Origin: a virus
Strand: one strand, 5' to 3'
DNA length: 33,968 bases
IMG/VR virus record: IMGVR_UViG_3300022693_001297
Span: 1 to 33,968 of that record
In this document: positions 1 through 8,167 of the stretch, one piece after another
Position numbering within the stretch: the first letter of the stretch is position 1
How the letters are laid out: the number at the start of each line of letters is the position of its first letter
Translations under genes and position numbers: made by a program
Notes under the pieces: model-generated
What the model was told of the DNA's origin: nothing
The model's database searches: none
Seen by the model: the letters and a program-made list of their open reading frames with translations, nothing else

Positions 1-1
1 C

Positions 2-1672
2 GCGGAAAGTTTAGGCAAACAGTTTGACCAATTCCAAAAATTTGAAGGTGTAGGGCAGAACAATATTTCCGCGGAGGCGTTTGGACTTAACAACGGGGGA
101 ATTATTGGAACGGGTTTCGACTATGCCGGGAAGTTCTTTAACCTTTCAGGAACCATGCTCAACGCTTCTGACAAATGGTTTAAATATATTGGGTATCGAA
201 TGGAACTGGAAGGGCTGGCCATGCGCCAAGCCATCGGTGAAGGTGTCACCGGCCAGGATGCAATAGCGGCCAGGGTCATTGATCTAGTCCAGAATCCGCC
301 GAAACAAATAAATGCTGATGCTATTGATGCGGCCCATTATCTTACCTTTACCAACCCTTTTGGGCAATTGGGTCAGAAGGGCATGGGGTTTTTACGGGAA
401 GCTGACCGGCGAATACCCGGAGTCAGAACGGTCATTCCATTTATCCGTACCCCTGTAAATATAATGAAATTTTCTTTTGAACGGACACCCCTGGCACTCT
501 TATCCCGGAGCGTGAAAGCGGATATCGCCGCAGGAGGGGCCAGGGCCGCACAAGCCTGGGGCAGGATTTCAATGGGGTCAATGATAATGCTGACTTTTAC
601 CGATATGGCCCTGGAAGGAAGAATTACCGGGAACGGCCCAGAAGACCCGCGACTTAGAAAAAATATGATGCTTTCAGGATGGCGCCCTTATTCGATTCTG
701 ATAGGGGGAAAGTATATTCCCTACAATCGTCTTGACCCTATTGGCAACCTGGTAGCCTATGCCGCATCATTTGGTGAGATTATCCAGAATTCAAATGAGG
801 GGGAAGCTGAGTTCGCGGCGGCGTCCGGAGTCCTGGCATTTAGTCAGAACCTTGCCAGCAAGTCTTATTTGAGTGGCATATTTGATTTCCTGGCCGCGAT
901 CAATCCGACTAACCCAGTAAGCACTCCTGAGAATTGGATGAAAAGATTTGCTACGAGCCTGGTTCCTAAATCGTCTTTACTTAGAAGCATGGCAAAGGCC
1001 ATTGACCCGCGTCTTAAAATCACAGATACGGCCCTGGGCGATCCTGACTTACTCGACCTGCCATTTACCAGTGACGCGACCAACTTATTTTTAACCGATA
1101 CCCTCAACCGAGTTAAAGCCAATTCAGACATATTCGGCTGGGGTAAGGATTTGCCCCTCAGACCCGACTTGTGGGGCGAACCTATTACCAGGGCGTCCGG
1201 GTATGGAATGGCCTATGACCTATTGTCTCCCATTTATGCAAGCGAAGGAAAATATGATGAAACCGAACAATATATTATTGACAATAAAATCCCGATTGAC
1301 CATGCAAAGAGAACTATTCGAGGGGTAAAACTCACAGCACAAGAACAGTTTAATTATGCGGTCCTGACCGGCAAGCCTCTTAAAAAGAATCTGGATTTAT
1401 TGATTAAAAATCCTGCATTCAAACGATTGCCGGGAACTTTAGGAAGCGAACAAGTTTTATCTATGGTTAATACTTTCAGGGAAAATGCTAGAGATCAAAT
1501 GTTTGCGAATAACGCCAGCTTGAGAAACCGGATACTTTTCAAAGAAGCTAAAACAACTGCCAAACGTTTAGGCCTTCCTGTCCCCGATCCAACCCCTGGA
1601 CCAGCCGCATTGCCAGTTATGGAAGGCGAAAGAGATACCTCATCAATTGAATCAATTTTAGGCGGGAGATAA
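2..1672 (+). CDS. Internal virion / large polyvalent protein, C-terminal part (5' truncated)
   Basis: The frame is open from base 2, so the first in-frame ATG (155) is internal and the gene starts outside the window. The visible ~556 residues are mostly helical. They contain a block reading PFIRTPVNIMKFSFERTP, then GRITGNGP, W-RPYS and YNRLDP-G motifs that I associate with the C-terminal region of large phage polyvalent or internal virion proteins (LPD38-like). Such proteins are carried in the capsid and ejected with DNA in podoviruses. The extreme C-terminus is Pro/Gly-rich and looks disordered. It ends 4 bases before the tail fibre start. The family assignment is from memory of motif context; the virion role also fits the neighbouring genes. 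The part carrying any lytic or enzymatic domain is not in view. Confidence 0.65.
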   Translation, partial: AESLGKQFDQFQKFEGVGQNNISAEAFGLNNGGIIGTGFDYAGKFFNLSGTMLNASDKWFKYIGYRMELEGLAMRQAIGEGVTGQDAIAARVIDLVQNPPKQINADAIDAAHYLTFTNPFGQLGQKGMGFLREADRRIPGVRTVIPFIRTPVNIMKFSFERTPLALLSRSVKADIAAGGARAAQAWGRISMGSMIMLTFTDMALEGRITGNGPEDPRLRKNMMLSGWRPYSILIGGKYIPYNRLDPIGNLVAYAASFGEIIQNSNEGEAEFAAASGVLAFSQNLASKSYLSGIFDFLAAINPTNPVSTPENWMKRFATSLVPKSSLLRSMAKAIDPRLKITDTALGDPDLLDLPFTSDATNLFLTDTLNRVKANSDIFGWGKDLPLRPDLWGEPITRASGYGMAYDLLSPIYASEGKYDETEQYIIDNKIPIDHAKRTIRGVKLTAQEQFNYAVLTGKPLKKNLDLLIKNPAFKRLPGTLGSEQVLSMVNTFRENARDQMFANNASLRNRILFKEAKTTAKRLGLPVPDPTPGPAALPVMEGERDTSSIESILGGR

Positions 1673-1676
1673 TACC

Positions 1677-4600
1677 ATGACAGTCGTAGCACAAGACCCG
1701 ATTAATCAAGTTCCAATCAAATCGAATCAAACCGCCATCCCCTGGACTTGGCAACTAAACCAGGAAACTGATTTAACAATATTTAGACTTTCTATAGATA
1801 CGGGACTTATTACTACCCTTGTTTTAGATTTCGATTATACGGTCAATTCTGCTGACTTGGGGAATAAGCTTGGAGGAACGATTACATTTTTATCGAATCA
1901 ACTTCCCACAGTTAATGGAGACATTTTTACTCTTCAAAGAAATACAGCCCTTGCTCGGAAAAAAGACTTTGCAACGTCCGGAGATTTCCAGGCAGTCACA
2001 GTCAATCCTCAACTCGATGATCCCATATTTATGGCTCAGGACGCGGCCAGAGACGCCCAGAACGCGGTAAGAAAGAATCCCGGAGTAGGTGATATCCTCG
2101 ATCCCCTTATTCCTCAGATGGTCGATAGAAGGACAATTGTTTTTGTAGATGCGGGAAGCGGTAATTTTAGCATGGTCATGTCTGATAATGACCCCGATGA
2201 GGCTCAGAATGACGCGGCGGCAAGTGCGGCGGCAGCTTTAGCATCTGAGCAAGCGGCGGAGGCTTCTGAAACTGCGGCGGAACAGTCGGCAGACGAGGCA
2301 GCACAATCAGCATTAGAGGCGGCGCAGGACGTACAAGGGATTCAAAATTTCTACCAGGAAACAAGAATAGCCGGACCTTATATTGGCGATAATTTTAACA
2401 CCTTAAATCAAACTGGTTCCCCGACAGGAATAGCATTCAGTACAACCGGCACAAAAATGTTTGTTCTTGGAACCAGGTTTATTTATGAATATGAACTTAC
2501 TAACCCTTTCAATCTTCACGAAGGAAATGTTTCTTTTACTGGATTCACAATTGATATTTCTGGAGAAATAGCTAATCCCCAGGACATCAAATTCAACAAT
2601 GATGGGACGTCTATCTATGTATTAGATGAGGATTCTCCTGAAAACATTCAGCAATATAGTTTGTCTATTGGATTTGATTTCTCAAGTACGATTACAACTT
2701 TATTGGCGTCTACTGTTTCGGGTAGCAGTTCCAACCCCAATGGATTCGTTTTTAACAATGACGGGACCAAAGTTTTTGTGGTTGATGGCGTTGATAAAAA
2801 GGTTTACGAATTCGATTTGTCCCCGGCTTTTACTATGGGTGGTGGTAACTTAACGACGACTGCTTCTGAACTTGATGTTTCTGCGGAACAAACAAAACCA
2901 ATTAGCATTCTTTTTAATGATGACGGAACAAAACTTTTTGTCCTTGACCGTTCTTCCTCCCGACAAGTCAATTCATACATTTTAGGGGATGCTTATGATT
3001 TAGGAAATGCACCTGTAATATTCACAGGAAACGAATTTGCCACGATAACGATTGACGATTCTGCGCAAGGAATGGCTTTCAGCGCCGATGGTTTAAAGTT
3101 ATTTGTGTCGGGCCAACAAGGACCGTCTGTCTACGAATATTTTTTTCCAGGACCCTTTGAAATTCCGCATGGTGCTACTTTTACCGGAAACGAGTTAAAC
3201 GTTCAAGGTCAAGATAATACTCCCATCGATTGTATATTTGATGATACCGGGAACAACTTCTATATGGTCGGAGAGAACACCAAAACTATTTATAATTATA
3301 GTTTACCTACCGCTTATAGCCTTGCAGGTGCATCCACCACCCCAATAGGCTCTTTTTCTCCTAGCGAATCTGGCAACCTAATAAATATGATATTTAGTCC
3401 AGATGGCTTAACCATGTTTATTTTATATGCAGATTCAGGAAGCATATTCCGACAATATACCTTGGCTACGGCCTTTGATTTTAATGATACCGTCACTTTT
3501 ACCGGGGATAGTTTTGATTTCAGCACTCAAGACGGTGGAGCTTTTGATATAGCATTCAGCGCAGATGGCCTCACATTACTAATGTTAGGAATACTGACGA
3601 CTACTGTTTATCAATATATTTTAGGTACTGCTTTTGATTTAGGGGGGACTGTTACCTTTACAAGTAACACCTTTGATCCTTCCTCAGAAGTGGATGATAT
3701 AGATAGCATGGTGTTGAGTCCCGATGGATTTACCATGATGATACTGGGAAGAGCCGTCGATCATTCAGGGTCAACTATTTATCAATATGATCTTGATGGC
3801 GCTTATAGTTTAGCTTCCCCTGTTTCTTTTAGTGGTAATTTTTACGGAGTCTCCGCACAAGACAATTTTATGGATGGGATCGCCTTTAATCCTGAGGGCA
3901 CCAAACTTATAACAGTTGGTAGGGGTAATGATAGAGCCTATGAATATGACCTGGCGCTAGGATTTAGCCTTAATCAATTTGTGTATCCAGTGGGGGATGA
4001 TGAAAATGGTTTGCTCCTGCAAGTGGCTACCACTCTCGGCACTGTGGATATAGTTCTACCCAATTCCGTTGATCTTGTTTCTAATTTTAGAGTAGGAGTA
4101 GTCAAGGTTTCCAGTGATTTTAACAAGGTTGTCGTATTCAAACAGGGCACCGATGCAATAAATATTACCGAGTCCACTATTGATATTGAGACCCAGGATA
4201 ATATTGTTTTATTTTTCCTAGATATATTGGAGCCAAACTGGCTCGCTGATGTCGGGGAAAGGTCAGCCGCCCTATACAATACCAATCAATTAATAGATAC
4301 TGGCAATTTAGGCCCTTTTGATACAGGATTTAATTTCCCTTCCGTTGACGACAACATACCTAAATCAATATCATTCAATGAAACCGGGTTGAGAATGTTT
4401 CTCCTGGGAGATCAATTTAACGATTTGCGTCAATATAAAATGCCTGTTCCTTTTTCTTTAGAATTTGCGGCTGAGGCACTTGTACATTCATTTGGCCTTG
4501 GATTCGTGATAACGGGTCCAAAAGGATTAGCTTTTTCTAAAAGTGGTCTTAATTTTTACGTATGCGGCACTGGGGGAACTGGGGCTGTATCTTCTCCCAA

Positions 4601-5858
4601 TGTTGTTGTTCAATTTGAACTGACAAAACCTTTTGATATTTCGACAGCGGGTTTCTTTAATTTTCATAATGTTAATACGCAGGAGCCCACGCCGACAGCC
4701 GTAAGATTTAATCCAAGCGGGCGGAAAATGTTTGTTTTGGGGACTACTAACGGAACATTATTTCAATGGACTTTAAGCTCACCAAACCAGGTACAAACTG
4801 CGGGGTCCCCTGATACTTCTATAGACCTCACCAGTGAGGATAGTTCTCCAATTGGATTTGATTTTAGCGACGACGGGTTGACTCTTATTATGGTAGGGGA
4901 TACCGGGAACACAGCTTATGAATATGTTCTAGACACGCCCTTTGATTTAACTGGATCATTTACTTTCACAGGGAAAACATTTTCTTTAACTGGGACTTCT
5001 CCGCGTTCGATTACTTTTAATACAGACCTTCGGGGGGTATTAGAAGCTGGGACCCGATTTTTTGTGGCCGATGCAGGGGGAATTGATATAGATCAATATG
5101 ATTGCCCGACTCCTTACGATCTAGAGGGGTCTTTTAATGTAACGCTAGAACAAAACGGATTTCTTTTTACCGTTGATTCTACAGTCGATATCCTAAAATT
5201 AACTCTTCCCGATTCAAGTTTGCTTCCTGGGGATTTCAGGTTTGGAGTGGTTAAGATTTCCGCAGACGCTAATTCTATTGATGTATTTCCAGCACCCAAT
5301 GGAACAGATACGATTAACGCTGGGTCCTCTATTAGTTTTGACACTCAGAATAAAGTTGTTCTTATTTCGTTAGACCAGGATACGGGGAACTGGACCGCTG
5401 ACCTTCCCATAGCTTTTCGGGGAGCTTTAGTTTATAAATCAGTTAACCAAGGTATACCTCTAGGTATTTTAACAACACTTACTTGGGAGCTAGAGGATTA
5501 TGATATAGGTGGTATACATGACATTGTAACAAATAACAGTCGTTTAACTGTTCCAGCAGGAGTTACAATCGTCCGCTTCACTACTAACATAATTTGGGAC
5601 ATTCTTGGCACTGCTAGTACTTTTATACAAGTACTCTTATATAAGAATGGAGTAAATATTAGAGGAGGTTTTTTCAATGTTCAGGAGGATTCTACTACAA
5701 TCGGTTCCACTCAAGGGCAGAATGGTTCTTCTGCTCCTATTTTTGTGACTGGAGGAGACTTTTTTGAGGTGCGTGTTTTCCAATTAAGCGCAGGGACTCT
5801 TGATGTATTAGATAATTCTGGTTTTGGGACATGGTTTGCAATGGAAATTGTAAAATAA
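1677..5858 (+). CDS. Tail fibre / receptor-binding protein with propeller-like repeats
   Basis: 1393 residues. Residues ~1-150 resemble the virion-attachment domain of T7-type fibres (YTVNSADLGNKL, QRNTALARKKDF). Residues ~165-225 are an Ala/Glu/Gln-rich helical stalk. Residues ~230-768 hold ten ~54-residue repeats with the core pattern F-x-DGTK-hFV...Y-Y-L...FDL, like YVTN/WD-type beta-propeller blades. A small beta domain follows (~768-860), then five more repeats (~868-1148), a second copy of that beta domain (~1150-1245) and a C-terminal jelly-roll-like domain (~1247-1393, resembling C1q/TNF folds). The same repeats occur inside the nozzle protein near the end of the window. The modular order suggests host-receptor binding at the distal end. 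The start follows the upstream stop closely (taataccATG), so translational coupling is likely. The fibre role is well supported; the ligand is unknown. Confidence 0.8.
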   Translation: MTVVAQDPINQVPIKSNQTAIPWTWQLNQETDLTIFRLSIDTGLITTLVLDFDYTVNSADLGNKLGGTITFLSNQLPTVNGDIFTLQRNTALARKKDFATSGDFQAVTVNPQLDDPIFMAQDAARDAQNAVRKNPGVGDILDPLIPQMVDRRTIVFVDAGSGNFSMVMSDNDPDEAQNDAAASAAAALASEQAAEASETAAEQSADEAAQSALEAAQDVQGIQNFYQETRIAGPYIGDNFNTLNQTGSPTGIAFSTTGTKMFVLGTRFIYEYELTNPFNLHEGNVSFTGFTIDISGEIANPQDIKFNNDGTSIYVLDEDSPENIQQYSLSIGFDFSSTITTLLASTVSGSSSNPNGFVFNNDGTKVFVVDGVDKKVYEFDLSPAFTMGGGNLTTTASELDVSAEQTKPISILFNDDGTKLFVLDRSSSRQVNSYILGDAYDLGNAPVIFTGNEFATITIDDSAQGMAFSADGLKLFVSGQQGPSVYEYFFPGPFEIPHGATFTGNELNVQGQDNTPIDCIFDDTGNNFYMVGENTKTIYNYSLPTAYSLAGASTTPIGSFSPSESGNLINMIFSPDGLTMFILYADSGSIFRQYTLATAFDFNDTVTFTGDSFDFSTQDGGAFDIAFSADGLTLLMLGILTTTVYQYILGTAFDLGGTVTFTSNTFDPSSEVDDIDSMVLSPDGFTMMILGRAVDHSGSTIYQYDLDGAYSLASPVSFSGNFYGVSAQDNFMDGIAFNPEGTKLITVGRGNDRAYEYDLALGFSLNQFVYPVGDDENGLLLQVATTLGTVDIVLPNSVDLVSNFRVGVVKVSSDFNKVVVFKQGTDAINITESTIDIETQDNIVLFFLDILEPNWLADVGERSAALYNTNQLIDTGNLGPFDTGFNFPSVDDNIPKSISFNETGLRMFLLGDQFNDLRQYKMPVPFSLEFAAEALVHSFGLGFVITGPKGLAFSKSGLNFYVCGTGGTGAVSSPNVVVQFELTKPFDISTAGFFNFHNVNTQEPTPTAVRFNPSGRKMFVLGTTNGTLFQWTLSSPNQVQTAGSPDTSIDLTSEDSSPIGFDFSDDGLTLIMVGDTGNTAYEYVLDTPFDLTGSFTFTGKTFSLTGTSPRSITFNTDLRGVLEAGTRFFVADAGGIDIDQYDCPTPYDLEGSFNVTLEQNGFLFTVDSTVDILKLTLPDSSLLPGDFRFGVVKISADANSIDVFPAPNGTDTINAGSSISFDTQNKVVLISLDQDTGNWTADLPIAFRGALVYKSVNQGIPLGILTTLTWELEDYDIGGIHDIVTNNSRLTVPAGVTIVRFTTNIIWDILGTASTFIQVLLYKNGVNIRGGFFNVQEDSTTIGSTQGQNGSSAPIFVTGGDFFEVRVFQLSAGTLDVLDNSGFGTWFAMEIVK

Positions 5859-6064
5859 AAACAGGGATGGAAATATTAGAATAAAAATAAGTAACTTATT
5901 TTATTTATGTATTTGCAGAAAGAGCAAGGTTTTGCAAATAGAACATAGAGCATCAATAGGGTAAGACAAACCCATATAATATTTTGTATAGATTGTTTCA
6001 TATTATTATTCATTTCTGACCACTAGGAACCATATTCTTTTTGGGAGTAATTTTCTCCATAATA
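5859..6064. other. AT-rich non-coding gap with weak hairpin
   Basis: About 200 bases after the fibre gene hold no convincing ORF. An AT-only hairpin (AAAATAAG, loop TAA, CTTATTTT at 5884-5902) may be a weak terminator for the late operon. Base composition is clearly more AT-rich than the flanking virion gene, as is common at sites of moron insertion. Confidence 0.4.
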
Positions 6065-6265
6065 TTAATCCTTTTGATATTTTTTTATAATTTCTATGAC
6101 TTTTTTTTCAAAAGTAAAAATCTCGTCAGATGTGTGAAAATGACCCATATTAGCGTAATGATGACTGTGAGAAACGAAACTGCCACCGAATACGCCTATA
6201 ATTATGTAAGCGAAACTAACAATGATACACCAAATAAAAGTTTTTGCGCCCCAGGTCATTTTCAT
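6065..6265 (-). CDS. Small His-rich single-pass membrane protein
   Basis: 66 residues starting from ATG 6265 with a good Shine-Dalgarno (aaagga, 4-5 bases upstream). Residues ~9-31 form a hydrophobic membrane segment. They are followed at once by a histidine-rich stretch (SHSHHYANMGHFHT: five His in 14 residues) and a charged Lys/Glu-rich tail. No family recognised. The His cluster next to the membrane could bind metal or be pH sensitive; that is inference. It lies in the AT-rich region between fibre and lysogeny genes, so it may be a lysogenic conversion gene. An overlapping plus-strand frame has only a TTG start and no Shine-Dalgarno, so the minus strand is preferred. Confidence 0.5.
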   Translation of the reverse strand: MKMTWGAKTFIWCIIVSFAYIIIGVFGGSFVSHSHHYANMGHFHTSDEIFTFEKKVIEIIKKYQKD

Positions 6266-6297
6266 TATTCCTTTATTTAATTAATTAAGAGCAGGCC

Positions 6298-6350
6298 GGG
6301 TCCGTGAAAGACCCGAACCGACGCGAGAGAACGCGCCACTGGATAACCAG
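6298..6350 (+). ncRNA. Three consecutive stem-loops in the 5' leader of the 6375 gene
   Basis: Three short hairpins follow each other directly upstream of a strong Shine-Dalgarno. They are GGGTC/GACCC (6298-6302 with 6310-6314, loop CGTGAAA), CGCG/CGCG (6322-6325 with 6332-6335, loop AGAGAA) and CTGG/CCAG (6339-6342 with 6347-6350, loop ATAA). The segment is much more GC-rich than its surroundings. It may be a structured mRNA leader that stabilises or regulates translation of the next gene, or a protein-binding DNA region. Function is not known. Confidence 0.4.
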
Positions 6351-6374
6351 CTACCCACCTTTAGGAGGCTTACA

Positions 6375-6659
6375 GTGGCCCAAAACAAAGAAGAGGGGTA
6401 TTCAGTGGATCCTGTAACAAGAGAAGGGCTTGACGATGCCTTAGACAAACTTAGCAAAGATATAAAGGAGTATGTAAGCCTTTTGATTGCACCGATCACA
6501 AAAGAACAGGTTGAGGTTAAAACCATTCTAGTGGGCGCCTCAAAAATTAACGGGTTAGTGGGCGGGGTTAGAATACTTTCAACCCACGTTAAATTAATCT
6601 ATGGAGCTATGGTCATTGGCTTTGTCACAAAGCTTACTTTTATGTTTTTTGTGGGCTAA
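6375..6659 (+). CDS. Small membrane protein, unknown (holin/antiholin possible)
   Basis: 94 residues from a GTG start with a strong Shine-Dalgarno (aggagg, 6 bases upstream). The N-terminal half is charged and helical (GLDDALDKLSKDIKEYV). The C-terminal ~25 residues are hydrophobic and end just after MFFVG, so it is probably a C-tail-anchored membrane protein. Its size, charge layout and position after the tail fibre would fit a holin-like or antiholin-like lysis protein, but no endolysin neighbour is visible and no family was recognised, so this is only a suggestion. A three-hairpin leader lies just upstream. Confidence 0.6.
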   Translation: MAQNKEEGYSVDPVTREGLDDALDKLSKDIKEYVSLLIAPITKEQVEVKTILVGASKINGLVGGVRILSTHVKLIYGAMVIGFVTKLTFMFFVG

Positions 6660-6679
6660 AGGGGTTACTTTAAAAGGGC

Positions 6680-6735
6680 GGGGAACCTGTAACAAATCAT
6701 AAAGGATTAGGTTTTTTGACTTGAACAAGTTCCCC
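6680..6735. terminator. Possible terminator hairpin between convergent genes
   Basis: GGGGAAC (6680-6686) is complementary to GTTCCCC (6729-6735). Inside, AACCT (6684-6688) can pair with AGGTT (6709-6713), which is followed by a T run. It sits between the plus-strand membrane gene and the minus-strand barrel gene, where a terminator is expected. Stems are short and the two pairings exclude each other. Confidence 0.3.
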
Positions 6736-6778
6736 CCTGTCTAACTTGGAGGAAAGATAGGCGCCCAAAAATAATAAA

Positions 6779-7423
6779 TTAAAATGAATATTTTAATCCC
6801 ACTTCAAGGTTGTGGGAGTCAATGGTTGCAGAAACCTCATAAGTTTCCCCAAGATATTCTTCGAACGAAATATCTCCCGTTCCAAGGTATCTGTAACCAA
6901 CAAGCAGAGAGAGTCTTTCATTAACTGCCATATCAATTCCAGTTAAAAACTGGTAGGCAAATTCCGTCCCGTCAAAATCTTCCATATCAATCCACGCAAT
7001 ACCCAGGCCAGCGCCAATATAGGGAGTAATTGAAGAATTATTTTTAAAATTATAAATACCATTTGTCATTAATGTTTTAATCTTGATCGTGTCATCCAAG
7101 TCACTATCGGGGGTTGTAATATCAAATCCATTAATATTAAAAGTCTTACCCTCGAATTTGTCAAAATCTGCGTTCTTATAGGCAAACTCCAATTCAACGT
7201 CAAAATTACCAAGACTCTGGCCAGCGGCCACGCTCAATCCAAATCCAGTGTCAAAGGTCATATTTGCTATGTCGACATTAACATCAGCACTCTCAAAATT
7301 AAGAGTAGAGTCTTCCATCATAAATATCCCAACATTTCCTTTTACATACTTATCATTCCCTGCGAATACTATGGAGCTATTGAAAAGTAAAACCAAACTG
7401 ATTAACCCTAAAAACTTTTTCAT
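6779..7423 (-). CDS. Outer-membrane beta-barrel protein (lysogenic conversion candidate)
   Basis: 214 residues. A clear Sec signal peptide (MKKFLGLISLVLLFNSSIVFA, cleavage after VFA) is followed by alternating amphipathic strands rich in Gly and aromatic residues. These include TPYIGAGLGIAWI and LSLLVGYRYLG, and the C-terminus VGLKYSF ends in Phe as in outer-membrane barrels recognised by the BAM machinery. This matches the small eight-stranded OmpA/Opa-like barrel class. The Shine-Dalgarno aaggaga is well placed. It is on the lysogeny strand downstream of the repressor, so expression from the prophage is likely. Changing the lysogen surface (phage exclusion, adhesion or serum resistance) is inferred from known phage-borne barrels such as Lom. 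It shows that the host has an outer membrane. Confidence 0.8.
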   Translation of the reverse strand: MKKFLGLISLVLLFNSSIVFAGNDKYVKGNVGIFMMEDSTLNFESADVNVDIANMTFDTGFGLSVAAGQSLGNFDVELEFAYKNADFDKFEGKTFNINGFDITTPDSDLDDTIKIKTLMTNGIYNFKNNSSITPYIGAGLGIAWIDMEDFDGTEFAYQFLTGIDMAVNERLSLLVGYRYLGTGDISFEEYLGETYEVSATIDSHNLEVGLKYSF

Positions 7424-7565
7424 AATTTTCTCCTTTTAAAAGTTTAAATCATTCGCCTCATTTTACTGATAAACCTATCTTTTTTTGTTTCTAAATTTAT
7501 CGATTTCAATAATCTTATCTTTTTCGGAGATTGGCGGAAAAAGAGATAATTGCCTTTCGTTAACT

Positions 7566-7910
7566 TTAGGATGTTCCCGTTTTTTTTTGTGGATCAAGCT
7601 GGAGTTGCTCCACCAGAATTCTTAACCCCCTATTTTCCTCCAGTAACTGTAATTTTTCGTCAGAAGGGAACGAATCATCATCAAATCCCCTCAACCAACC
7701 TACACTCTTTTTAAAGCGAAAATTTAGAGTTTGAAGCCATCCATCCGGAACCTCACCTCTGCCCTTAGCCCCAGAAACAGCCTGATTCCCTATTTTCAAT
7801 AACTTAGCTAAGTCGCCGTAACTTTTAACGACAGGTTTTTCCTCTTTGTTTCTTAACTCTAGCAATCTATCCCAAAATCTATCAAATGCGGTTCGTTCAA
7901 TATACACCAT
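7566..7910 (-). CDS. CI-type phage repressor (HTH)
   Basis: About 114 residues from the ATG at 7910; an in-frame ATG seven codons upstream (7931) has no Shine-Dalgarno. Residues ~30-65 (GDLAKLLKIGNQAVSGAKGRG, then EVPDGWLQTL) match the HTH of the bacteriophage CI repressor N-terminal family. The C-terminal part is a short Leu/Glu-rich helix that could dimerise; there is no LexA-like peptidase domain, so RecA-driven self-cleavage is not expected. It is divergent from a rightward promoter whose -35/-10 region contains a dyad, a plausible operator. The weak ribosome site before the chosen start suggests low-level or leaderless translation, as for other phage repressors. Confidence 0.7.
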   Translation of the reverse strand: MVYIERTAFDRFWDRLLELRNKEEKPVVKSYGDLAKLLKIGNQAVSGAKGRGEVPDGWLQTLNFRFKKSVGWLRGFDDDSFPSDEKLQLLEENRGLRILVEQLQLDPQKKTGTS

Positions 7911-7940
7911 AAAAAATATCCAAAAAAACATAGAAAAAGC

Positions 7941-7968
7941 TTGATATGCACTTAAAAGAGTGTAATAT
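7941..7968 (+). promoter_or_regulatory. Rightward early promoter with overlapping operator dyad
   Basis: TTGATA (7941-7946) and TAATAT (7963-7968) are 16 bases apart, a good sigma-70 promoter directing transcription away from the repressor gene. An imperfect dyad GATAT-N-CACT...AGTG-NN-ATATC (7943-7952 and 7959-7969) overlaps both elements. Binding by the divergent repressor would block RNA polymerase. Expected start near 7975. Confidence 0.6.
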
Positions 7969-7974
7969 CGTGTA

Positions 7975-8117
7975 TAGTTTTATTGGGAGAAATATAAAAT
8001 GAGATTATTAAATTCAAATAAAAAAGCCGCAGGAACCGGGAAACTGGTTCTCAAAGCTCTAACAAAAGCCAAGCAGTTATTTCTCCCAAAGAAATCTCGA
8101 CTGCTTGGCTTTTTTTT
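7975..8117 (+). ncRNA. Structured early leader RNA ending in a strong terminator
   Basis: A transcript from the rightward promoter would contain a hairpin GAACCGG/CTGGTTC with a GAAA tetraloop (8033-8050). Next comes a boxA-like AAGCTCTAACA (8054-8064), then the terminator hairpin (8064-8113 plus T run). The arrangement resembles nut or put antitermination leaders (lambda, HK022), although here the boxB-like hairpin precedes the boxA-like sequence. It could instead be a stand-alone ~140-nt regulatory RNA. Structure is read by eye. Confidence 0.45.
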
Positions 8118-8151
8118 GTCTCATATTAGGGCCAATTTGTCAATAGAATAA
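7999..8151 (+). CDS. Possible 50-residue basic peptide overlapping the leader RNA
   Basis: An ORF from ATG 7999 with a weak Shine-Dalgarno (gggaga, 8 bases upstream) encodes 50 residues, Lys-rich in the first 33 (KLVLKALTKAKQLFLPKKS) and hydrophobic after that. The terminator hairpin and its T run lie inside the frame (encoding LGFFL), so full-length translation would need readthrough. It may be chance coding in a structured RNA, a leader peptide of an attenuator or a small membrane-active peptide. Confidence 0.3.
   Translation: MRLLNSNKKAAGTGKLVLKALTKAKQLFLPKKSRLLGFFLSHIRANLSIE
8064..8117 (+). terminator. Strong rho-independent terminator
   Basis: A perfect 14-bp stem (8064-8077 with 8100-8113) encloses an inner ATTTC/GAAAT stem (8079-8083 with 8091-8095) and runs into eight T (8110-8117). 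It separates the early promoter from the first early gene, so downstream expression would need antitermination or another promoter. Confidence 0.8.
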
Positions 8152-8167
8152 TGGAGGGGGATAGTTT

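Noticed and set aside
1677-5858. Diversity-generating retroelement target in the fibre gene
   Set aside because: No reverse transcriptase gene and no template/variable repeat pair with A-specific differences was seen in the window.
6041-6280. Plus-strand 79-residue frame with a hydrophobic N-terminus
   Set aside because: It needs a TTG start without a ribosome site and lies opposite a minus-strand ORF with ATG and a good Shine-Dalgarno.
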